This document shows positions 29,369 through 34,417 of a DNA stretch of 34,417 bases, in pieces. A program made the translations under genes and the position numbers. Below the pieces are notes generated by a model that did not search any database, was not told the DNA's origin, and saw only the letters and a program-made list of their open reading frames with translations. The stretch is from Sphingomonadaceae bacterium (GTDB lineage Bacteria > Pseudomonadota > Alphaproteobacteria > Sphingomonadales > Sphingomonadaceae). The stretch covers positions 1-34,417 of the forward strand of contig JAJUHA010000023.1 in NCBI GenBank assembly GCA_029268145.1. Reading direction: 5' to 3'. Position 1 is the stretch's first letter. Each line of letters begins with the position of its first letter.

Positions 29369-29392
29369 ATCATACGGACAACGTACGGACAA
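29369..29392 (-). promoter_or_regulatory. tacAT promoter region with tandem operator repeats
   Basis: On the minus strand TTGTCCGTA occurs twice (29392-29384 and 29381-29373) with an 11-base period, about one helical turn, and runs into TATGAT, a good -10 candidate. Direct repeats one turn apart are typical RHH antitoxin sites. The -35 is unclear. Confidence 0.6.
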
Positions 29393-29396
29393 GAAG

Positions 29397-29852
29397 TTAA
29401 TTGGGGTGACTGGCGGGGTCCTTGCAAGCCCCTTTGACCATTTCAATCACGTAGCGGCGCGACCGGAGCCGGGGAACTTTGCGCTGGTTCAGCCGCCATG
29501 CGATCACGCACAGCGCGTAGAGCCAGTGCTCGTGAGCCGCCGACCGCTGCAATCCGACGGTCCAGCAGATGGTTTTCCATCGCTCGCCGTAGGCGCGCAG
29601 CCAGACGATCTTGCCGTCGATCGGATCGAGCCACACCGTCCAGGTCAGCGTCTCCTCCATCCGGCTGATCGCGGCGGGTGGCGGGATGACGCGCATCGGC
29701 CTCGGCTCCATTCCGGCCAGTTCCTCGGCGCTGCGCCGGATGGCCGGCCAGAGATTGAAATATCCCTGCCGCCGGGGTTCGGGCAGGCGCTTGAGCACGA
29801 AGGCCGCTTCCGCGAGACGTTCCTCGACGAGGCTCGGTGTCCACTGGGTCAT
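29397..29852 (-). CDS. DUF6362 family phage protein
   Basis: A 151-residue protein starting MTQWTPSLVEERLAEAAFVL, with KRLPEPRRQGYFNLWPAIRR, a conserved tryptophan-rich block (WLRAYGERWKTICWTVGLQR) and the helical ending LYALCVIAWRLNQRKVPR. These match what I remember of DUF6362. The WKTICWTVGLQRSAAHEHW segment resembles a helix-turn-helix, so DNA binding is possible. It overlaps the upstream 65-residue gene by 4 bases and ends 55 bases before tacA, inside that gene's promoter region. Function unknown; it is common in replication-side operons of alphaproteobacterial prophages. Confidence 0.78.
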   Translation of the reverse strand: MTQWTPSLVEERLAEAAFVLKRLPEPRRQGYFNLWPAIRRSAEELAGMEPRPMRVIPPPAAISRMEETLTWTVWLDPIDGKIVWLRAYGERWKTICWTVGLQRSAAHEHWLYALCVIAWRLNQRKVPRLRSRRYVIEMVKGACKDPASHPN

Positions 29853-30046
29853 CGACGCGCCTCCTTCGCCTGATCGCGGTCGCCATAGAGCTTCTCGCCG
29901 AGTTGCCGGACGAGCTCACGCTCGGGCCATGTCAGCCGGTCGTCATCGAGAGATACCGCGAGGACACGCTGCTCGCGCCAGCCATCGCGCTTGACTTGAT
30001 CGGGGGTGCGGCGCTGGCCGCCATATCCGCGTGGCGTCCACCTCAC
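29849..30046 (-). CDS. Small phage protein of unknown function
   Basis: A 65-residue basic and charged protein, MRWTPRGYGGQRRTPDQVKR, then DDDRLTWPERELVRQLGEKL. It starts with a GTG at 30046 that overlaps the RuvC-like stop (GTGA) and ends overlapping DUF6362 (ATGA), so the three genes are translationally coupled. Predicted to have a disordered basic N-terminus and one C-terminal helix. No family recognised. Tight overlap on both sides and normal codon use support it as a real gene. Confidence 0.7.
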   Translation of the reverse strand: MRWTPRGYGGQRRTPDQVKRDGWREQRVLAVSLDDDRLTWPERELVRQLGEKLYGDRDQAKEARR

Positions 30047-30576
30047 AGCACACCTCCCCGGGTCGCAAGCGCCCAGAGCAGGATCGCGATCGCGTCGGCC
30101 TCGTTGTCGTCGGCGGGTTGGAACCCGCGCTGGCGCATCGCGGCGAGCACGGCATCTTTGCAGGCGTTGCCTTTGCCCGTGGCGAAGCGTTTGATGGTGC
30201 CGACAGGAACGCCCTGATAGGCGACGCCCTCACGCTCGCACCAGGCGGTCAACGTCGCCAGGAAGCCGCCGTAGAGGTGGGCGGCGTCAGTGCCGATATG
30301 GCGCCGGACCTCCTCGAAATAGATCGCGGCCAACCCACCGCTGTCGTCGGCCAGTTGTTCGAGCCAGTGCTGGAAGCGCAGGTAGCGCATGCCGCCGCCG
30401 TCGTAGCGGCCTGAGCGGAAGCTGGCGGTTCCGCTGTGCACGATCCCGCCCGCCAGGCTCGCCCAGCCCGTGGTGGTGCCGAGATCCAGGGCGAGAATGG
30501 CGCTGCCCGCGGATGTCGAGATGACCGGGGCCGGATGGGGCGCGCTCTTGGGGAGGGGTGACGGGCACTGGCTCAT
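30043..30576 (-). CDS. RuvC-like Holliday junction resolvase
   Basis: A 177-residue RNase H-fold nuclease of the RuvC type. The first acidic residue is in AILALDLGTTTGWASL (D31), the second in AAIYFEEVRRH (E88/E89) and the C-terminal ones in PADDNEADAIAILLWAL (about D157, D161). A lysine-rich VGTIKRFATGKGNACKDAVL precedes them, as in RuvC. It would cleave branched DNA during phage recombination or before packaging. The ATG at 30576 has GAAGGA nine bases upstream; the frame runs further but without a start signal. It is the first gene after the repeat-rich noncoding stretch. Confidence 0.88.
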   Translation of the reverse strand: MSQCPSPLPKSAPHPAPVISTSAGSAILALDLGTTTGWASLAGGIVHSGTASFRSGRYDGGGMRYLRFQHWLEQLADDSGGLAAIYFEEVRRHIGTDAAHLYGGFLATLTAWCEREGVAYQGVPVGTIKRFATGKGNACKDAVLAAMRQRGFQPADDNEADAIAILLWALATRGGVL

Positions 30577-30659
30577 GGTGGTGGGTCCTTCTCGTCTGAT
30601 GTCGGTGAGGGGATGAACGGCACGGCGACCGCGCGCGCGAAGCCCCTGGGGGTGGGAGT

Positions 30660-30705
30660 GGGAGAACCCGCTCGGCGCGGTTCTCCCCCACCCCCGAAGG
30701 GGGTG
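30660..30705 (-). terminator. Two adjacent hairpins upstream of the RuvC-like gene
   Basis: GGGAGAACC/GGTTCTCCC (30660-30687, 10-base loop) and CACCCCC-GAA-GGGGGTG (30689-30705) form two neighbouring stems. No T-run follows on either strand, so termination is uncertain. They could also be a leader structure for the RuvC operon mRNA. Confidence 0.45.
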
Positions 30706-30793
30706 GCTTTCACCCCCACAACTTCGAGCGCGCATCAAAGCGTTGAATTTATTTGAAAAATCTGAGTCGGGACGACCCATTGCATGGATCGCG

Positions 30794-30979
30794 TTCCCAA
30801 CTTGAATCTGCGAAAGGCCGCGCAGCGGAGCGCGCTGGAACCAAGGTAGTTGGGACGAGCTTTCCCAACTTGAATGTGCGCGGGACGGCTGGGCGGTGCG
30901 CGGCGGCGCGAAAAGCAACGAAAGTAGTTGGGAAGCTGGCCGCCCAGCTCGCCGCAACTTGCCACAACTTGATCCTGCG
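30794..30979. repeat. Iterated CCCAACTTGAAT repeats, direct and inverted
   Basis: TTCCCAACTTGAATcTGCG occurs at 30794-30812 and, with one change, at 30862-30880. A degenerate third copy, CCACAACTTGATcCTGCG, is at 30962-30979, with CCGCAACTTG just before it. The reverse form AGTTGGGA is at 30848-30855 and 30926-30933. That makes at least four exact TCCCAACT half-sites and two variants in 190 bases. The pair at 30848/30863 faces inward around seven bases and could also form a hairpin. Confidence 0.7.
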
Positions 30980-31010
30980 TAAGTCCGCGTAATCAGGATG
31001 AGCTGGCGCA

Positions 31011-33299
31011 TCACGAGGTCTCCTCAGTCTGATAGACCCAGACCAGGGGGTTCTCGACCGGCAGCGCCGCGCCGCTCTGTGGGCACTTGTAGGTGCTGGG
31101 AAGGACTGGGATCCGGACGGGCACGACCTCGCCGGTGTCGGGGTCTGCCGTCTCTTCTCCGGTCGGGAAGGTCATGCCCTCGACGCAGAGATAGCCGAAC
31201 TTCGAGCGCGAGGTCGGCAGACCGAACGGCGCGCCATCGCGAACGAACTTGATGAAACCCTTCGTCGCCAGCACGCTGATCCGTTCGCGGATCGTGTCCT
31301 TGCCGCCGAGCCCGGCCTGGTTCTCGAAGCTCTCGGCGAATTGCAGCGCGGTGTAGAGCCGGCCGGCCTCGGCCTCATCGAAGAGCAGTTGAAGGATCAC
31401 GTCGTGTTTGCGCGCGCGCTCGGCGTCGAGCTTCTCTCCGAACTCACGACGTACGAGCCTTGTCTCGGAGCGGTCGATCGCGATCCAGCGTCCGTCCGCC
31501 TTGTCGACCATCATCGGCTCGATGCCGGGACCGTTGCGCAGTTCGAAATGCAGCATCCGCTCCGGTCGGTCCTCGTCGGGCCGGTGCATGATCACCCCGG
31601 AGGTGTAGAAGCTGCGGAGGCTGCCCGCGCCCGAGAGCGCCATGAACGGGTCCTCGACGAGCTGCTTCTTCGTGATCTTGCGGGTGTGGTGGCAGAGGAT
31701 CAGGCCGGCATCGGGAGCGACCGCGTCGCGCAAAGCCTCGACCCGCTCCTGCAGGAAGAAGAGCATCGCGGTGTTGTCGTTCTCGCCGCCGCCGTCCGGA
31801 CCGCCATCGAAGAGGTTCCGGATCGGGTCGATGCAGAGGATGTCGGGCGCGCCATGCCCATAGTGGGCGCGAACCGCGGCGATGGTCAGGCCCACGCCGC
31901 CGGCGTCGAGCAGCATGCGGACCTTCGGCGTGGCGACTAGATTATCGCGCGCCGCGGCCAGGAGCGCCGGGTCGATCCGGATGGCCTGGAGGCGCTCCCG
32001 CAGATAGTGGTACTGGATCTCCGCCTGCAGATAGAAGATCCGCAACGGCCGGCTTGGCGCAAAGCCGAGGAAGGGCACACCCGCCGCCATGTGGACCAGC
32101 AGACTGATCAGGAAGTCGCTCTTGCCGACTTTGGGCGCGCCGCCAAGCACCAGCATCCCACCGGGCGTCAGCAATCGCGGCGCGATGATGTCGTCGGGCA
32201 TCGGGCTCACGTCGTCGAGCAGTGCGCCGAGCGTGAATACCGGAAGCGCGGACATCGGCGGCACGGCGATCCGTTCGAGGGCCGGTCCGTGGCGCTCTTC
32301 ATGCAGCCGCCAGAGGCGCTGGGCTTCCGAGGCGAGACGTTCGAGCGGCCAGCTCGGACGGAGCTGGGCGGCGTTGTACTGGCAGATCGCCTCCCACGCG
32401 TCGTCGCGGCTCATGCGGCCCTCATGCGCCATGCGGACGTAGTGGCCGATCGCGGCGCTCGCCCCCTGGAAGCGGGTCCAATCGTCCGATCCGCCTTCGC
32501 GAACCGGCGTCGTCAGGACATCGGTGATCGACGGTTTGTCGGTCGAGGGGGCTGGCTCGGAACCAACGCCGGCAAGCGGTGGCATGTCGGCGACGAGCTC
32601 GGCGAAGTCGCGCAAGTGGACCTCGACCCGCCGGCTGTGGCGGCGGATATTGACCAGCCGCTTGAAGCCGCCCTTGTGATAGACGGAGCCGGCCAGACGG
32701 ATCGGCTGGTGGGCCGAGCGGAAATGCGTGTCGCCGCCGACCTTGACCGCGATGTCGCCGCGCAGCCGACAGAGAAGCGCGATATCCTCGCCCTCGGCCG
32801 GTTCGCTCAAGCGCCACCAGACGTGCAGCTTGTCGAGACCGTCCGGCGTCCGGCCGCCACTTTCGACGAGCAGTGTCGGTTCGCCGAGATGCCGGATAAG
32901 GTGGTCGAGCTTGGCGGCGATGTCGCCCGCATCTAGATCAACGAGAACCGTCTGCATCTGCAGGACGTCGGCGGCCTTGGCCTTGCCGGTCTCGGCGACC
33001 GTCCCTGGCACCACATAGAAGGCCGCCCCTTCGCGTGCTGCCCACCCGGCGAAGGAAACCGCCTTCTCCAGCATACTGTCGTCGATCTCGATCCAGGCGT
33101 TGTGGGATCGGCCGTCGATGCCTTGACCCTTGTCCACGAACCCGCGCAGCGGCACCCAGCCCTCGCAGTAACCGAAGACCACATCGAGAAATACGGCGAT
33201 CTGCTCGTGATCCGGCTCTATGTCGAACGGATCGGCCTGCGGCGCGGCGTCGTTGAAGTCGCGCCAGGCATCGAGGGAGACGACATTGTTCTCGCTCAT
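31011..33299 (-). CDS. Primase-helicase fusion (AEP-like primase domain plus RecA-type helicase)
   Basis: A 762-residue replication protein starting MSENNVVSLDAWRDFNDAAP, overlapping the nuclease stop (ATGA). Residues about 35-235 look like an archaeo-eukaryotic-type (RepB-like) primase: acidic motif TVLVDLDAGD (about 117-125), LLVESGGRTPDGLDKLHVWW (histidine about 159) and RSAHQPIRLAGSVYHKGG. Residues about 370-580 are a RepA/RAD25-like RecA ATPase with Walker A LGGAPKVGKSD (about 385-395), Walker B DILCIDPIRNLF (D491) and ILCHHTRK. The C-terminus has winged-helix-like and Cys-containing segments. Expected to prime and unwind at the phage origin. Both domain calls are from motifs; the combination is known in phages and plasmids. 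Confidence 0.88.
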   Translation of the reverse strand: MSENNVVSLDAWRDFNDAAPQADPFDIEPDHEQIAVFLDVVFGYCEGWVPLRGFVDKGQGIDGRSHNAWIEIDDSMLEKAVSFAGWAAREGAAFYVVPGTVAETGKAKAADVLQMQTVLVDLDAGDIAAKLDHLIRHLGEPTLLVESGGRTPDGLDKLHVWWRLSEPAEGEDIALLCRLRGDIAVKVGGDTHFRSAHQPIRLAGSVYHKGGFKRLVNIRRHSRRVEVHLRDFAELVADMPPLAGVGSEPAPSTDKPSITDVLTTPVREGGSDDWTRFQGASAAIGHYVRMAHEGRMSRDDAWEAICQYNAAQLRPSWPLERLASEAQRLWRLHEERHGPALERIAVPPMSALPVFTLGALLDDVSPMPDDIIAPRLLTPGGMLVLGGAPKVGKSDFLISLLVHMAAGVPFLGFAPSRPLRIFYLQAEIQYHYLRERLQAIRIDPALLAAARDNLVATPKVRMLLDAGGVGLTIAAVRAHYGHGAPDILCIDPIRNLFDGGPDGGGENDNTAMLFFLQERVEALRDAVAPDAGLILCHHTRKITKKQLVEDPFMALSGAGSLRSFYTSGVIMHRPDEDRPERMLHFELRNGPGIEPMMVDKADGRWIAIDRSETRLVRREFGEKLDAERARKHDVILQLLFDEAEAGRLYTALQFAESFENQAGLGGKDTIRERISVLATKGFIKFVRDGAPFGLPTSRSKFGYLCVEGMTFPTGEETADPDTGEVVPVRIPVLPSTYKCPQSGAALPVENPLVWVYQTEETS

Positions 33300-34063
33300 G
33301 CCGGCAGCCCCCAGCAGCGTTCCGCCCACGGGCATATCCGGCACTCGTGGAAGTCACGCGTCGTGGCGATGCGCGGCAGCAGATCCCATGCATCCGTCGC
33401 CTGAAGGATCCGCACGGCGCGATCGCTCATGCGTTGGGCGAGCCCCGCATCGAACGGCACGAGTTCGTGGTGCAGTTCGGCGGTGTCCTTGTTGATGGCG
33501 GTGAAGAGCGCGGGATTGTCGGAGATGCCGGGGACCTGCGCTTCCATATAGGCTTGGTAGAGGGCGATCTGGGACGCGTAGACGGGCTTCGCCACGACCA
33601 CGCCCTTGGCCACGGTCTCGCGCCAGTTCCTGGCGTTCATCGTCTTGCATTCCCAGAGCGCGGGAACGCCGATGCCCAGCAGCTGGGGTGCGGCGGCGAT
33701 GATCCCGTCGACATGACCACGGATGCGGCCACCAGCGACCGAGAAGCCGAATTGCTCGCCGTCCGGACGGTTGCCCTTGCGGGTATAGAGATCGAACCCG
33801 GCACCGCGCAGCCAGCGGATGGCAAGATCTTCGAGCGCTTGTCCGATCTCGAAGATCCGCAGCATCTGGCCGGAGAACTCTTGGCCCTCATCCTTCGGCG
33901 CACCCGCGAACTCGAATTGCAGAGCGCGCTCACAGCCGTGTCCAAGGCGGGAGCCGCCGAGGTAGGTCCTGGGCGCAACCGCCGCGCGTTCAGCGGCGAT
34001 CGCCTCGTCGATCACCGCATTGATGCGTTCGGCGCAGGTGGGGCGGTGGTTGTAGTCGAGCAT
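33296..34063 (-). CDS. PD-(D/E)XK nuclease with Cas4/AddB-like Fe-S cysteines
   Basis: A 255-residue nuclease. The catalytic core is GGRIRGHVDGII (D119) and ALWECKTMN (E138, K140), followed by YASQIALYQAYM (Q165), as in RecB/Cas4 nucleases. Cysteine 44 (GHGCERALQ) and C241, C244 and C250 (HECRICPWAERCWG) match the one-plus-three arrangement that holds a 4Fe-4S cluster in Cas4 and AddB. There is no cas gene nearby, so it is a phage recombination or DNA-processing exonuclease. The ATG overlaps the upstream stop (TGATG) and its own stop overlaps the helicase start, so the three genes form one translated unit. Confidence 0.9.
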   Translation of the reverse strand: MLDYNHRPTCAERINAVIDEAIAAERAAVAPRTYLGGSRLGHGCERALQFEFAGAPKDEGQEFSGQMLRIFEIGQALEDLAIRWLRGAGFDLYTRKGNRPDGEQFGFSVAGGRIRGHVDGIIAAAPQLLGIGVPALWECKTMNARNWRETVAKGVVVAKPVYASQIALYQAYMEAQVPGISDNPALFTAINKDTAELHHELVPFDAGLAQRMSDRAVRILQATDAWDLLPRIATTRDFHECRICPWAERCWGLPA

Positions 34064-34417
34064 CAGAACGGCACCTCCGCGTCGGCGTCGGCAGCCATGG
34101 CGTGCATGGCGTCCTGGAAGCCGCCGACGGCGACCTCGATGAGCGTGAGCACCTGCGCCTCCGTGAGGTCGGAGAAGCGCGCCTGCCAGCCGATCTCCTC
34201 CATGATCTCGGCGACCGGCTTCATGGCGGCGCGGATCGCCGCCTTCTCCTGTTCGGTGAGATCAACCATGGCCCAGCGCTCCCGCGCCAAGCGCGTCCAG
34301 AAGCCTTGGCAGGCCATCGAGCAGAACCAGACCGAGGGGCGCGGTTGCTTCGACCGCACCGGGTCGAACCAGCCAAAGCCACGGGTGGGTCGCCGGCAGA
34401 CAGCACAGAGCGTTCCA
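34063..34417 (-). CDS. DUF6511 zinc-ribbon protein, 5' end outside the window
   Basis: The open frame continues past the window's right edge: upstream of the first possible internal start (GTG at 34359) it reads TLCAVCRRPTRGFGWFDP and runs into RSKQPRPSVWFCSMACQGFW. The CAVC and CSMAC pairs form a zinc ribbon, so translation very probably starts beyond the window and 34359 is not the true start. The C-terminal half (MKPVAEIMEEIGWQARFSDL, VLTLIEVAVGGFQDAMHAMA) matches what I recall of DUF6511. A small nucleic-acid or protein-binding partner of the downstream nuclease and primase-helicase is likely; the function is unknown. Confidence 0.78.
   Translation of the reverse strand, partial: GTLCAVCRRPTRGFGWFDPVRSKQPRPSVWFCSMACQGFWTRLARERWAMVDLTEQEKAAIRAAMKPVAEIMEEIGWQARFSDLTEAQVLTLIEVAVGGFQDAMHAMAADADAEVPF

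Larger units (their letters stand above)
30577..31010. other. Noncoding stretch between the primase-helicase and RuvC genes
   Basis: About 430 bases without a credible gene on either strand. It contains two adjacent GC hairpins (30660-30705), an AT-richer patch around 30735-30770 (TTGAATTTATTTGAAAAATC) and a set of CCCAACT repeats (30794-30979). AT-rich DNA next to iterated repeats beside a replication helicase gene is what a phage origin often looks like, but a multi-operator promoter is equally possible. Confidence 0.6.

Noticed and set aside
30794-30979. CRISPR array
   Set aside because: The repeats are short, imperfect, irregularly spaced and occur in both orientations. There is no leader. 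The Cas4-like nuclease nearby is a phage nuclease without other cas genes.
30753-30992. A 79-residue plus-strand frame in the noncoding repeat region
   Set aside because: Its repeated KVVG and PNLN-like segments simply reflect the iterated DNA repeats. It has no ribosome binding site and no coupled neighbour. Two small minus-strand frames in the same place are rejected for the same reason.
1-34417. Whole gene transfer agent rather than a prophage
   Set aside because: Several tail proteins resemble GTA components. However, the lambda-type head (GpA terminase, gpB, gpD, gpE, FII), primase-helicase, methyltransferase, lysis genes and toxin pairs indicate a phage genome.
1-34417. Integrase, attachment sites, tRNA genes, lysogeny repressor
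   Set aside because: I looked for them on both strands and found none that I can support; they may lie outside the window.

Overview
The window (about 34.4 kb, very GC-rich) is most of a lambda-type siphophage genome, almost certainly a prophage or prophage remnant in an alphaproteobacterium. Codon use, the DUF2460/DUF2163-type tail genes and the DUF3489/DUF6362/DUF6511 accessory proteins suggest a Sphingomonadales-like host, but that is inference. No integrase, attachment site, lysogeny repressor, tRNA or rRNA is visible, so the element continues beyond both ends.

The phage backbone lies on the minus strand and reads from right to left. (1) Replication/recombination, 34.4-29.4 kb: a zinc-ribbon DUF6511 protein, a Cas4-like Fe-S PD-(D/E)XK nuclease, a primase-helicase fusion, a repeat-rich noncoding stretch, a RuvC-like resolvase, a small protein and a DUF6362 protein. 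(2) A TacAT toxin-antitoxin pair and a ParB-like/DNA methyltransferase fusion, 29.3-26.8 kb. (3) Packaging and head, 25.1-17.2 kb, in lambda order: small terminase, GpA-type large terminase, gpW-like joiner, gpB-like portal, an extra MerR-like regulator, S49 protease with a nested scaffold start, gpD-like decoration protein, gpE-like capsid, FII-like joiner. (4) Tail, 17.2-0.1 kb: DUF6441 (Z-like), tail terminator, tail tube, G/GT chaperones joined by a -1 frameshift at A_AAA_AAC, tape measure, DUF2460 distal tail protein, a large TIM-barrel/hub fusion, a holin-Rz/Rz1 lysis block, a structural protein, an NlpC/P60 peptidase and the tail-tip protein. The tail-tip gene is cut off by the end of an IS3-family element whose terminal TGA provides its stop codon.

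Four cassettes on the plus strand interrupt this backbone, antisense to the late genes. FitAB (7.9-8.6 kb) and AbrB-VapC (11.15-11.74 kb) bracket the tape-measure gene. Two paralogous cassettes (13.8-16.0 and 25.1-26.7 kb) each carry a small acidic-helical protein, a DUF3489 protein and a HigBA pair, behind a shared conserved upstream element. With TacAT there are five type II toxin-antitoxin modules in 34 kb, four of them antisense at junctions of the morphogenesis operon.

The most notable features are this antisense toxin-antitoxin array with its duplicated cassette, the IS truncation, the TIM-barrel/hub fusion with lambda gpL-like cysteine spacing, and the noncoding repeat region between the primase-helicase and RuvC genes. 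Functions of the recognised families are established knowledge; roles assigned to the arrangement are inference.
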